From positions 62,001-126,000 of the forward strand of contig NZ_JASHIC010000021.1 of NCBI RefSeq assembly GCF_030056705.1: a stretch of DNA of 64,000 bases. The letters run 5' to 3'. The stretch comes from Flectobacillus longus. Its GTDB lineage: Bacteria > Bacteroidota > Bacteroidia > Cytophagales > Spirosomataceae. Within the stretch, counting starts at the first letter, position 1; every line of letters begins with the position of its first letter. Under the pieces are notes generated by a model. The model was not told the DNA's origin and searched no databases. It worked only from the letters and a program-made list of their open reading frames with translations. A program made the translations under genes and the position numbers. Below, one piece after another: positions 1 through 9,367 of the stretch.

Positions 1-626
1 AGAATCGCCTTCTTAGTAGCCGAATTCTCGTTCTTTTCACCTGTATCTATCAACAATTTTGTCGATAGAATTTTACGACTAAAATTACGACGATCTAAAG
101 GCGTATCATAAATCGCTTCATAGAGTTTTTGCAACTGAGGAATCGTAAATTTTTCAGGCAATAACTCAAACCCAATTGGATGCAAAGCCGCTCGATAACG
201 CAATCTTTCGAGCGCCAAGTTTACCATATTACTATGATCAAAAATGAGTTCTGGACGATTTTTTAAACTAATCCAAAAAGCATTTTGAGACTTCGCTGCA
301 TCCTGACTATGCGCATGAATATTAATCAAAGCAAAAAAACAAACTGAAACTGTTCGCTCTACAGGGTCACGATTGATTTCACCAAATGTTTTAATCTCTT
401 CAAAGTAAATATCCTTTAGTCCTGTCAAATCGTACAAAATACGGTTGGCCGCCACCTCCAAATCTTCGTCTTCGTTCAAAAAGCCTCCCATCAATGACCA
501 CTTGCCAAGCTCAGGTTCAAAATCACGTTTGATTAATAATAACTTCAACTCTTCTCCATCAAACCCAAATACAATACAGTCGAGGGCTATAAGGATTCGA
601 GTACTATGATTGTATCTTGTTAGCAT
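1..626 (-). CDS. NUDIX-domain transcriptional regulator, AraR/NrtR-like (partial)
   Basis: The reading frame starts with ATG at 626 and runs off the window start, giving about 208 codons. Residues 10-140 form a NUDIX fold and residues after about 150 look like the winged helix found in NrtR-type regulators. The NUDIX box aligns as G48-x5-E54-x7-R62, but the catalytic REUxEE part reads R62-I-L-Y-D66-L, so most metal-binding acids are gone. That suggests ligand sensing rather than hydrolysis. AraR of Bacteroides, a NUDIX-fused repressor of arabinose genes, is the closest family known to me. Its place directly downstream of an arabinan-degrading operon fits that role. The ligand (L-arabinose) is inferred from context. 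It could instead sense another sugar or an NAD-derived metabolite. Confidence 0.8.
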   Translation of the reverse strand, partial: MLTRYNHSTRILIALDCIVFGFDGEELKLLLIKRDFEPELGKWSLMGGFLNEDEDLEVAANRILYDLTGLKDIYFEEIKTFGEINRDPVERTVSVCFFALINIHAHSQDAAKSQNAFWISLKNRPELIFDHSNMVNLALERLRYRAALHPIGFELLPEKFTIPQLQKLYEAIYDTPLDRRNFSRKILSTKLLIDTGEKNENSATKKAI

Positions 627-687
627 TATTTGTTATAGTTTTTATAAAGCTTTGGGCTTTGTCATAAATAGCCTGATTACTCCTAGT

Positions 688-775
688 AAAATAAGTTATT
701 CGATTAAGGTAAAGTGGAAAATAAGCCTTGTGAGATTTATTTTCTACTTTAAAACTTCGAAATAACTTATTTTCA
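688..775. repeat. Long imperfect hairpin between the arabinan operon and the NUDIX gene
   Basis: An outer stem pairs AAAATAAGTTATTCG (688-702) with CGAAATAACTTATTTT near 759-774. An inner stem pairs AAAGTGGAAAATAA (711-724) with TTATTTTCTACTTT (737-750). It lies in the 450-bp gap upstream of the NUDIX gene. It could be an operator region, an RNA structure in the NUDIX leader or a small element remnant; nothing decides between these. Confidence 0.5.
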
Positions 776-777
776 CT

Positions 778-824
778 CAAAAAAGGACTAAAATGAAGAA
801 ATTATTTCAATTTTAATCCTTTTT
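778..824 (-). terminator. Rho-independent terminator of the arabinan operon
   Basis: AAAAAGGACTAAAATGAA pairs with the segment at 807-824. On the minus strand the stem is followed by a T-run. It lies downstream of the GH43 gene that ends at 1078. The rest of the 627-1077 gap holds no gene that I can support. Confidence 0.6.
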
Positions 825-1077
825 CAGGAAGTGAAGGGAACCAGTGATTCCCCCACTATACACTATTTATGAAATACAAATCGCTATGATTATTCAAAAC
901 GTGTTATTATGACACAATTTTAAATCAAATATTTGATTAATACAAAAAATAATGAGAAAAATTTAGAAGATTATAAAAATTATACCCCATAAGCCCCTGT
1001 AAACAAATGATTTGAGTACTTAAACATCTACAGAAAAGGATAGGAGTATTCAGTTTTGAAAAAATGGGCTATCTCTA

Positions 1078-2040
1078 TTACTCCCAAGAAAGCACTGGCC
1101 AACCATTTTTGAATTTCATATTTATCAAAGCAAACTTTGACTTTCCTTCTTCTAAAGCATCGTAGAAATGTATGGAAGTAATAAGTTTTTTTCCATCACG
1201 TAATAATCCCACATGTCCAGGTCCCAACCTCGTATCTTGACTGCGAAGCAAAACTGTACCGCCACCTTCGGTAAGCTTACGACCAGATTGATCTAAGAAA
1301 GGTCCTAATGGGTTTTCCGAACGACCCACCACGATATAATAGGTACTATTCAAACCCTTGCAACATAGTCCATTATTTACGAAAAGATAATAGTACTTTC
1401 CTTCACGAATCAAACAGGACGCTTCCCAATCGGATTCGCGACCACCAGCTAATTTGACAATTGAAGCTCCCACTTTGCTCTTACCTGTTAAAGTATCCAA
1501 CTCAACCCCTGCAATACCAGCGTGGAAGGATCCATAGGCCATATATACCCGCCCATCACCATCTTTCAAAATGCTTGGATCAATGGCATTAAAATCCTTT
1601 TTCTCTTGTGACTTTACGACCATACCTTGGTCTGTCCATCCGTAGTTGGGACTATCAGGATTGAGGCTTGATGACGTCACCAATCCAATAGCAGAGGTTG
1701 GGGAGCCAAAAGTTGAACATGAATAATACACATGATATTTTCCGTTCATAAAAATCACATCAGGTGCCCAAAAATGCCCCTTGAAGCCTTTTACAGTGCT
1801 ATCAATCCAAGCAGGATGTTCTCCTTTTTTGAATATAGGAGGCGTATTCGTATTCCAAGTTTTTAGGTCTTTAGAAAAAGCAGGGGTAATACCCCAACCT
1901 GTCGAAAAATACCAATAAATATCTCCATTTTTAATAATTGTACTTGGGTCATGCACATAAGAGTGCTCAGACTGAGCAAACAAAAAAGAGGTATTGCATA
2001 ACAATAGCCATGCAAGCAGATATGTGTAAATAGGCTTCAT
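1078..2040 (-). CDS. GH43 endo-alpha-1,5-L-arabinanase-like glycosidase
   Basis: This 320-residue secreted GH43 enzyme has a signal peptide ending near A22-Q23. The five-blade propeller acids are visible: base D31 in HDPS, pKa modulator D154 in AIDPS, and acid E206 in DWEAS. H276 in GPGH is probably the metal-adjacent histidine of arabinanases. The expected reaction is cleavage of alpha-1,5-arabinan or release of arabinose from arabino-oligosaccharides; the neighbouring GH51 gene and second GH43 support this. It is the last gene of the minus-strand operon, 78 bp after the GH51 gene, with a terminator beyond. The size is usual for a single-domain GH43. Endo versus exo action cannot be read from sequence alone. 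Confidence 0.88.
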   Translation of the reverse strand: MKPIYTYLLAWLLLCNTSFLFAQSEHSYVHDPSTIIKNGDIYWYFSTGWGITPAFSKDLKTWNTNTPPIFKKGEHPAWIDSTVKGFKGHFWAPDVIFMNGKYHVYYSCSTFGSPTSAIGLVTSSSLNPDSPNYGWTDQGMVVKSQEKKDFNAIDPSILKDGDGRVYMAYGSFHAGIAGVELDTLTGKSKVGASIVKLAGGRESDWEASCLIREGKYYYLFVNNGLCCKGLNSTYYIVVGRSENPLGPFLDQSGRKLTEGGGTVLLRSQDTRLGPGHVGLLRDGKKLITSIHFYDALEEGKSKFALINMKFKNGWPVLSWE

Positions 2041-2064
2041 TTTTGGAGGAATTGATAAAAATAA

Positions 2065-2089
2065 GGGGAAAATCGTAGCAATTTTCCCC
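2065..2089 (-). terminator. Intergenic hairpin between GH51 and GH43 genes
   Basis: GGGGAAAAT (2065-2073) pairs perfectly with ATTTTCCCC (2081-2089). On the minus strand it is followed by a T-rich stretch, so it may partly end transcription or protect the upstream mRNA end within the operon. Confidence 0.45.
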
Positions 2090-2118
2090 TCAAACTAAAC
2101 CAGATTTTAAAAGATTTA

Positions 2119-4101
2119 TTAAAGCGTTTTTATCCTCACCACATAGAATGAATATGGCGCGAGTTCGAGACTTACTTTTTTAGTCTTTGCATTTACCACA
2201 ATTTTCTTTTCAGAAGGACTAACTTTTAAGGCTTCTTCAAAAGTATTTACGGAATTGGGATCACTTTGCATCACAATCAACTTAGCATTTGGATCCAGTT
2301 TTTTTACGCCATCCAATTGGATTTCACGCACTTGAGCTTGACTATTATTGTTCGCAATTTTCAAGATAATCTCATTGCTTGCCTTATCCCAACTAGCTGA
2401 TGCATACAAGCTATCTTGTCCTATCAATGGTTGATTATTTTGTGTCATCGAAAGCACATGAGTTCCTCGATTCAATGAATATAATTGTTGAACATAATAA
2501 CTTGGTGTACCAAATGATTGCAAGTTATCAACCCAAATCAAATCAGGATTCCACTGCCAACCATCAACGTGCGCAAACAAAGGAGCATAAGAAGCCATTT
2601 GAACCACAGCAGCATTACGTTCCAAACCAGTCATAAATGCAGCTTCAGAAAGCGCAGCTCTCCAAGTGTTACGATTGCTAGCAGAAGCGCCATTGTTGGT
2701 ATGAGAGGCATATTCTCCTGCAAAAACTTTTGAACCATTGCGATCGTAGCTATCATAACGCCCTGCATTTTTCAAGAACCACTCTGGTGCACGGTAATAA
2801 TGCTCATCAATAAAATCAGCATTCATAGCACGCAATTCTTTATTCAAATAGTCAAAACGGTCGCCGTTAGGGTCTGTACCAGAGCTATTTATCAATTTGA
2901 AATTAGGATATTTTGCTTTGATAGCTTTCGTAAATACTTTCAAACGCTCGATGTATTGTGGTCCCCAGTTTTCATTACCAACCCCCATCATTTTCAGATT
3001 AAAAGGTGCGGGGTGCCCCATTTGCGCACGCACTTTTCCCCAAGTAGTATTGATATCACCATTGGCAAACTCAATCAAATCCAAGGCATCTTGTACATAC
3101 GGTTCAAGTTGATCCATAGGTACAACTTCTGCCGAATTGAATTGGCAAGCCATACCGCAGTTTAGGATAGGAAGTGCCTCAGAACCAATATCTTCTGCCA
3201 ATTGTAAATATTCGAAAAATCCTAAACCAAACGTTTGGAAATAATCTGGTGCTGGACGATGCGCAAACTCGATATTCCAACGGTTCATGATCAATTGGCG
3301 TTCTTCGATTGGGCCAATTGTTTTTTTCCATTGGTAGCGGTTGTTCAAATCAAAGCCTTCAACAATACAACCTCCAGGAAAACGAATAAAGCCAGGCTTA
3401 AGATCAGCTAATTTCTGAATCATATCGGCACGCATCCCTCCAGGGCGTCCTTTCCAAGTATCTTCTGGAAAAAGCGAAATCATATCAAGGTCGATTTGAC
3501 CATTTCCTTCAAACCACAAACGAAGTTTACCTTTTGCCTCAGTAGCTTTGGCATTGAAACTCACAGCTTGTCTATGCCATTGCCCATCCGTTTGAGATGG
3601 AGTAAGCGTACCTTCTCCAATTACTTGCCCTTTGGCATCAAGTAACTCAGCATGAACTTTAACAGGACTTCCTGACTGACGGTACATCACGGAAAAATCA
3701 TATCTTAATCCATTTTTGATACCCATTCCACGGAAACCCTCATTAGTCAATCCAAGGTCTCCTTTTTGTGCATTTTCGACCTTAACACTCACAAAGCGAG
3801 GGTTGGCAGTGTTTTTATCAGCACGATTTTGAATCAATACTTCTCCTTCGTGAAAAGTTTTTCTTTCTATTTTCCAACCCATCAGTGGCTTTTGGAATTC
3901 GAAAGAACGGTTTTTAACCAATTCGGCATAAATACCGCCATCGGCACCGAGGTTAATATCTTCAAAAAATATTCCCCACATAGTAGGTTGTATTTCTGAA
4001 ACTGGTTGCGCAACGTTCACCTTAATCGGATTAGGTGTTTGTGCTTGCGCCAACAAAGTGGTAGCCACAAATAGACTAACGGTCTTTATTATACGGTTCA
4101 T
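2119..4101 (-). CDS. GH51 alpha-L-arabinofuranosidase
   Basis: This 660-residue enzyme has a signal peptide (residues 1-20, LAQAQ), an N-terminal jelly-roll resembling CBM4_9 (about 60-215), a TIM barrel (about 220-520) and a C-terminal beta-domain. The acid/base is E377 in GNENWG and the nucleophile is E463 in AGEYASH. The family removes terminal alpha-L-arabinofuranosyl groups from arabinan and arabinoxylan with retention. The signal peptide places it in the periplasm or on the surface, where it would finish the oligosaccharides produced by the GH43 enzymes beside it. It is in the minus-strand operon with SusC/SusD. The 143-bp gap to the upstream gene is the longest interval between the neighbouring enzymes on that side and could hold a secondary promoter. 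Confidence 0.93.
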   Translation of the reverse strand: MNRIIKTVSLFVATTLLAQAQTPNPIKVNVAQPVSEIQPTMWGIFFEDINLGADGGIYAELVKNRSFEFQKPLMGWKIERKTFHEGEVLIQNRADKNTANPRFVSVKVENAQKGDLGLTNEGFRGMGIKNGLRYDFSVMYRQSGSPVKVHAELLDAKGQVIGEGTLTPSQTDGQWHRQAVSFNAKATEAKGKLRLWFEGNGQIDLDMISLFPEDTWKGRPGGMRADMIQKLADLKPGFIRFPGGCIVEGFDLNNRYQWKKTIGPIEERQLIMNRWNIEFAHRPAPDYFQTFGLGFFEYLQLAEDIGSEALPILNCGMACQFNSAEVVPMDQLEPYVQDALDLIEFANGDINTTWGKVRAQMGHPAPFNLKMMGVGNENWGPQYIERLKVFTKAIKAKYPNFKLINSSGTDPNGDRFDYLNKELRAMNADFIDEHYYRAPEWFLKNAGRYDSYDRNGSKVFAGEYASHTNNGASASNRNTWRAALSEAAFMTGLERNAAVVQMASYAPLFAHVDGWQWNPDLIWVDNLQSFGTPSYYVQQLYSLNRGTHVLSMTQNNQPLIGQDSLYASASWDKASNEIILKIANNNSQAQVREIQLDGVKKLDPNAKLIVMQSDPNSVNTFEEALKVSPSEKKIVVNAKTKKVSLELAPYSFYVVRIKTL

Positions 4102-4244
4102 ATAAATAGATAAATGGGATAAGTTAATGTTTCGTATGTATATTGTTTTTAGTAAAAAAGTTATTGGCTAATAGTGTATCAGTTATTAGATTAGACTCAC
4201 AATCAAAAAGACAAATCAAAGAGAATTACAGACATATTATTAAT

Positions 4245-7200
4245 TTAATCTTTATTATCACTTAAAGGGTAATATTTTAGTCTTTGATTATTTTCTGCTA
4301 CCACCAAATAAGACTTCCGAAGACCATGAATTAGTTGTATTGCTTTAGCATCACCTCTCAAAAATAAACCCTGATAACCAATAGGTTGAGGTACAAAGCG
4401 CTTTTGTTTTGTTCCTAATAAAATTAACCCGTAACTGGCGTCAATTCTTCCTGTGGTTATTTCGGTTTGAAATTCATTGCCTCCCAGAATCAAATCTAGT
4501 ATTCCATCGGCATTGACATCAGCAGCTTCGATAGCGTTAATTGGCGCTAGTTGAGCCTCAATGGGTAACTCATGCGTGACAAACTTTCCTGCTTGATTTT
4601 CGAGCCAAACACTTTGACCATAGTCACAGCTCAAATCAATAAGTGACTCTTTTCCAATATGTTCCAATAAATCAATCATATTTATTTCAGCAAAATCGCG
4701 GTGCAATAAAAATTTCTTTTTTATCGTGGGCGTTTGTTCCGCAAATTGATTGCGGTCTAAATCGGGATACAATTCAAAACTTCCTGTTTTGTTTTTCAAA
4801 AAGTAGGCTGGAAGCAACTCATTTGTACCATTATTGTCAATATCTTTGGCAAAAAGATGATACGGTCTTGTTTCTGAAATATGATATTTTTGATTCATTC
4901 CCCAATTTCCCAACACCAAATCTTGATCACCATCGGCATCTAAGTCTTTGGCAATAATACTTCGCCACATTCCTTTTCTTTGAGTCAATTCGCTAGCTTC
5001 AATATCTAAGCTTAATTTTCCATGTTGATTTTTGAAAAATTGAACGGAAGTCCATTCTCCTACGATTACTAAATCAATCTGATTATCGTGATTATAATCT
5101 GTCCAAACTGCCCCTGTAATCATTCCAGCATACAGAAGGTCAGGTGCTAATTGAGCTGTTTGTTCTTTAAAAAAACCATTTTGGTTAATCAATAAATAAC
5201 TCTGAGGAAGTTGAGGAAAATGTTCGGCATCGAGACGACTACCTACAAAAATATCTTGGTCACCATCATGGTCGACGTCTGCAACTGCTAAGGTAGTACA
5301 AAAAGTTTGAAGCTGTGCAGGGATTGCCATTAAATTCTGCTGAAAATTGCCTTTCCCATCATTTAAAAATAATTGTACCGAACTTTGATAGCCTCTTGGA
5401 TACTCGGTACTTCCACCTGCCAGAAGCAAATCCAAATCGCCATCGTTGTCGGTGTCTACCAAAACCGAAGCCAAATCTTCTTGCAATTTTGAGGTTTGAA
5501 CTAATATTTGAGCCTTAAAACCACCCGTTTTTTCCTGAATAAAAAAACATCCATTCTGACGAGAAGCTCCTCCTACAAAAAAATCCTCAAGCCCATCACC
5601 ATTGACATCGCCTTTAGCAAGGCATGGACCTAATTGCGAATATTTTTGTGGTTGCAAACGGCGATTATAATAGTCAAAAAATGGAATTTCTTGATGAACA
5701 AAATCAAGTTCAATACCTTTATCCTCAAAGGATTTTGTATAAATACTTGCTAAATCTATAGCTTCATTTTGTTTTAAAAGCAAGCTTGTATTTGCTTTTA
5801 CTCGAAAGAGCCTTTGTACTTTTTGGTTCGACCAAGTCACTATTAATGAATCGATTAACTCACTTTTACCTAAACCAACATGTAAACGATTTTCGACAGA
5901 AGAAGCATATCCACGAACGGGTTGTTGTTCGAGCATTTGTACTTTACCTTTCGTATAAATTTCAACTTTTGTACCAAAACCATCCAAATTTCCTTCATTC
6001 CCTTTTAAGGTAATCGTTAAAAAGTGAACGTTATCAGTATCATTATTCAGGGTATTCTGGTAAAGAAATGCCTTTTGATTAGTGTTATTAATGACTAAAT
6101 CTAAATCGCCATCATTGTCAAAATCAGCATAAGCAGCTCCATGCGAAATAGAAGGATTTTCGAGTCCAACATCTTGAGTAATATCTTCAAATTGAAGGTT
6201 TTGAGTATTTCTAAAGAAAAAGTTATTCAACTTAATTGCCCCAAATTCATCCAGTTTTTTCCGTAAATCATGAATACTTTTTGTATCAAAAGCATTTAAA
6301 CTATTACTGCCCCCACCAAACTGATAACTACTTTGTTGGGCTTCTCTAGTAAAATTTAGAAAATCATTGTTTGTCAAATCCTTGGCTAATCCGTTGGTAA
6401 TATGTAGGTCTTTCCAGCCATCATTATCAAAATCAGCACAAAGCACACTCCAACTCCAATCGGTTTCTGCTACGCCAGCCAGATTACCTATTTCACTAAA
6501 AACAGGAATCTGCTGTTGATCCACACGTTGATTGCCCCGATGAAGCTGTAGCATATTTCGAGAAAACTCAGGTTGATACCCCAGTTTTCTCTGCAAATCA
6601 TATTTCTCAGGACTAAAACCCAATGCCATCATTTTTTTACGCTCGTTGGTTGGCGGGAGCATATCCAGTACTGTAATATCTGGCAAAAGGTCATTATTTA
6701 GGTCAGCTACATCTACCCCCATGCTGTTATAGCTCTGATGCTGAGTGGCTTGTGCTATAACATTTTTGAAGGTTCCATTTTGTTGGTTCAACCATAGTTT
6801 ATCATTGCTGAGATAATCATTGGCAACATAAACATCGGGATAGGTATCTTGGTTAAAATCGGCGACAGTTATGCCTAAGCCATATCCATCTTCCAAAATT
6901 CCAGCTTGAATCGAGACATTCTGAAAAATAGGGTGCCCCAATTTCTTATCAAAACCAAGATTTTGATAAAGGTGGTCAGCGGCAGGCGATGTTCCAGATG
7001 AATCTGGCGGAACCAGTTTATTTGGTTGAGGATTAAACAATTGGTGATTCAATACATATACATCCAAATCGCCATCTTTATCATAATCTAAAAAACAAGC
7101 TTGTGTCGAAAAGCCTTCATCCGCTAACCCATAGACTTGAGCTTCTTCCTTAAATGTCAGGTTTTTCTGATTAATTAATAAAATATTTTTTCGATTTTGA

Positions 7201-7643
7201 GGATTTTTATGATGTGAAACGCAAATGTAAATATCCTGCCATCCGTCTTGATTAATGTCTACGATGCTCACGCCTGTACACCACAATAATTCAGGAATAT
7301 TAGCCTTTATGGTAATGTCTTCAAATTGCATTTTTCCTTTATTCAAATACAAGCGAGGACGTACTTGACTACCCACAAAAATCACATCTTGTAAGCCATC
7401 ATTATCAAAGTCACCAACACCTACGCCTGAGCCAATGTACATATATTCATTGGTATAAAAATTCACAGAATCAGATTCCGTCAAAGTATTACTGAAATCG
7501 ATATGCGACTGACTACTCGAAATGGACACAAAATGCAAAGGGCTTTTAGACTTCTTTTGACATGAAGTAACTCCACCCAAAAAGATGAAAAACAGAAAGA
7601 TATATCTTTTTGAAAATGTCAAAAAAGAATGTCTCATAAGCAT
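4245..7643 (-). CDS. FG-GAP/VCBS-repeat and ASPIC/UnbV lipoprotein (CRTAC1-like)
   Basis: This is a 1132-residue exported lipoprotein: a hydrophobic leader ends in GVTSC, so the cysteine near residue 28 is probably lipidated. Many calcium-binding repeats of the DxDxDG kind (for example DFDNDG, DINQDG, DYDKDG, DFDNDGD) indicate two beta-propellers. An ASPIC/UnbV module lies between them (about 545-605). Such CRTAC1-like proteins are very often encoded beside SusC/SusD pairs in Bacteroidetes and are thought to bind ligands at the surface, but no reaction is known. A second possible start, MRHSFL, lies two codons downstream. It sits between two arabinan-active enzymes, so a surface glycan-binding role is a reasonable guess. 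Confidence 0.85.
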   Translation of the reverse strand: MLMRHSFLTFSKRYIFLFFIFLGGVTSCQKKSKSPLHFVSISSSQSHIDFSNTLTESDSVNFYTNEYMYIGSGVGVGDFDNDGLQDVIFVGSQVRPRLYLNKGKMQFEDITIKANIPELLWCTGVSIVDINQDGWQDIYICVSHHKNPQNRKNILLINQKNLTFKEEAQVYGLADEGFSTQACFLDYDKDGDLDVYVLNHQLFNPQPNKLVPPDSSGTSPAADHLYQNLGFDKKLGHPIFQNVSIQAGILEDGYGLGITVADFNQDTYPDVYVANDYLSNDKLWLNQQNGTFKNVIAQATQHQSYNSMGVDVADLNNDLLPDITVLDMLPPTNERKKMMALGFSPEKYDLQRKLGYQPEFSRNMLQLHRGNQRVDQQQIPVFSEIGNLAGVAETDWSWSVLCADFDNDGWKDLHITNGLAKDLTNNDFLNFTREAQQSSYQFGGGSNSLNAFDTKSIHDLRKKLDEFGAIKLNNFFFRNTQNLQFEDITQDVGLENPSISHGAAYADFDNDGDLDLVINNTNQKAFLYQNTLNNDTDNVHFLTITLKGNEGNLDGFGTKVEIYTKGKVQMLEQQPVRGYASSVENRLHVGLGKSELIDSLIVTWSNQKVQRLFRVKANTSLLLKQNEAIDLASIYTKSFEDKGIELDFVHQEIPFFDYYNRRLQPQKYSQLGPCLAKGDVNGDGLEDFFVGGASRQNGCFFIQEKTGGFKAQILVQTSKLQEDLASVLVDTDNDGDLDLLLAGGSTEYPRGYQSSVQLFLNDGKGNFQQNLMAIPAQLQTFCTTLAVADVDHDGDQDIFVGSRLDAEHFPQLPQSYLLINQNGFFKEQTAQLAPDLLYAGMITGAVWTDYNHDNQIDLVIVGEWTSVQFFKNQHGKLSLDIEASELTQRKGMWRSIIAKDLDADGDQDLVLGNWGMNQKYHISETRPYHLFAKDIDNNGTNELLPAYFLKNKTGSFELYPDLDRNQFAEQTPTIKKKFLLHRDFAEINMIDLLEHIGKESLIDLSCDYGQSVWLENQAGKFVTHELPIEAQLAPINAIEAADVNADGILDLILGGNEFQTEITTGRIDASYGLILLGTKQKRFVPQPIGYQGLFLRGDAKAIQLIHGLRKSYLVVAENNQRLKYYPLSDNKD

Positions 7644-7682
7644 TTGGTAAGTTATTTTAGTGGTATGCAGTTTTTTGGAAAG

Positions 7683-9167
7683 CTATTTCTTCTTTCCCCA
7701 AATGGCTGTTCCTTTATTATTCAAACCTGAAAAAAGGATTGTTTCCTTCTTATTTTCCCAATCACGGCCTCTCTCTACCAATACTTCGTCGGTAAAGCCA
7801 TTACTCCATTTCATCGTAAGCCAAGGCGCTGAATATGACCATGAATTGGTTGTACTTCCGTTGATACCGCCATTGGCATCTAATGAAATAGTGGTAGCTA
7901 CTTGAAAATCAGGAGAATTTTGTTCCTTATCATAGCCAGGCACAACTCTATATCCTAAGATAACTTGCTCCCAATCGCCCACTAAATTTTCTTTAGTAAT
8001 AGCAGTGGTAAATTCTCCTGCATATCGCTCAGGAGAAACTACAGGCCAACCATCTTTTGTCCAAAAGATTTTACGTACATGCAAAATCATAAAATTAATA
8101 TCTTGTCCCGGACGACCCTGATGCGCCATATAATACTGCCCATTATTTTCAAAAACGCCACAATGTGCCACACCTTGCCATCCTGCATGACCTGCAAATT
8201 GATAAGGAGCCAATATCATCGGACCATGGTCAATATCTTCATTGAGGTTACGTCCTTCATAGTCATAAAAAGGGCCTTCTGGCGAGTCAGAACGCCCTAC
8301 CCTTACATTGTACTTGGTTGATAACCAGTCATAAGAAATAAATAGAAAGTATTTTTTAAGATCTTTATTATAAATAATCTCTGGACCTTCGATATTACCG
8401 TTATACTGTCCATTGGTAAAACCACGATTCGCAATTCTTTTACCTTTGTCACCTGCTACCAATGGTAAACCAGTGGCAGGATTAAGTTTCAGCATATAAA
8501 TTCCATCCCAAGCCGAACCATAATAAAAATAGTGTTCGCCTGTTGGTGTAACTACCACAGTTGGGTCAATCGCATTGGTTTGACGTGTATTATCATTTTG
8601 AGAAGTAACCACCAAGCCTTGCTCTTTCCAAGGACCCAAAGGTGAACTAGCAGTAGCCAAACCAATCACACTTAAACGAGGGTCGCCAGAAGAAAGTGAG
8701 TAGTACAATCGAAATTCATTTCCTACTTTCATTACATAAGGTGCCCACAAAGAATTAAACGGCTGAATCCCTTTTTGCTTGATAAAATTTGCACCTAACG
8801 TTGGCAAACCATCAAATACCCAACCATAAAACTTCCATTCTATCAAATCTTTTGACTGTCGAATCTGAATCCCCGGGCGAATATCTGTTCCATAAGCTAC
8901 ATCGGTATTGTAGCAATAATAGGTATCTCCATCCTTAATAATTGATGGGTCATGAACATTGTATGGCCCCCAACGCAAATAATTACTTGCCGCAGCCACA
9001 TCTGCATAAGAGTCTTTGATAGAATTAATATCAAAAGCTGAGGCAGTTGGCGTAGGATTGGGGGGTGGAGTTGGCGTGGGATCAACTGCACTTTTTGAAC
9101 AAGCACTAATTCCCAAGATTAATAGGAGAAAAGTAATGTATAAATATTGTTTTGTTGAGAAAAGCAT
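7683..9167 (-). CDS. GH43 endo-alpha-1,5-arabinanase lipoprotein with C-terminal beta-domain
   Basis: The 494-residue product begins with a lipoprotein signal (ILGISAC, C23) followed by a Pro/Thr linker (29-42), as in surface lipoproteins. The GH43 propeller shows D73 (HDPS), D201 (AIDPT) and E260 (IEGPE). The last 110 residues form an extra beta-domain like that of two-domain extracellular arabinanases such as Bacillus AbnB. The likely role is endo-cleavage of arabinan at the cell surface, feeding the SusC/SusD pair immediately upstream. It is 200 bp after the SusD gene and 39 bp before the CRTAC1-like gene. It differs from the smaller GH43 of this operon in having a lipid anchor and the accessory domain. 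Confidence 0.9.
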   Translation of the reverse strand: MLFSTKQYLYITFLLLILGISACSKSAVDPTPTPPPNPTPTASAFDINSIKDSYADVAAASNYLRWGPYNVHDPSIIKDGDTYYCYNTDVAYGTDIRPGIQIRQSKDLIEWKFYGWVFDGLPTLGANFIKQKGIQPFNSLWAPYVMKVGNEFRLYYSLSSGDPRLSVIGLATASSPLGPWKEQGLVVTSQNDNTRQTNAIDPTVVVTPTGEHYFYYGSAWDGIYMLKLNPATGLPLVAGDKGKRIANRGFTNGQYNGNIEGPEIIYNKDLKKYFLFISYDWLSTKYNVRVGRSDSPEGPFYDYEGRNLNEDIDHGPMILAPYQFAGHAGWQGVAHCGVFENNGQYYMAHQGRPGQDINFMILHVRKIFWTKDGWPVVSPERYAGEFTTAITKENLVGDWEQVILGYRVVPGYDKEQNSPDFQVATTISLDANGGINGSTTNSWSYSAPWLTMKWSNGFTDEVLVERGRDWENKKETILFSGLNNKGTAIWGKKK

Positions 9168-9367
9168 AAGACGACAAATTGAGATACCATGTTAAATAAT
9201 GGTAGGTAAACATCAAGTATTTTTAGGTTTAGAGGAAATATTTGTACTGAAAAGGCAAGCCATAGACAAATGCAAAAGGTATTTTTCTTCATAAATATTT
9301 CGCCATTTACCTACAGCTTGATAGCCTTTATTTTTATATTCAATGGGTTCAAGTAATTTATAAAAAT

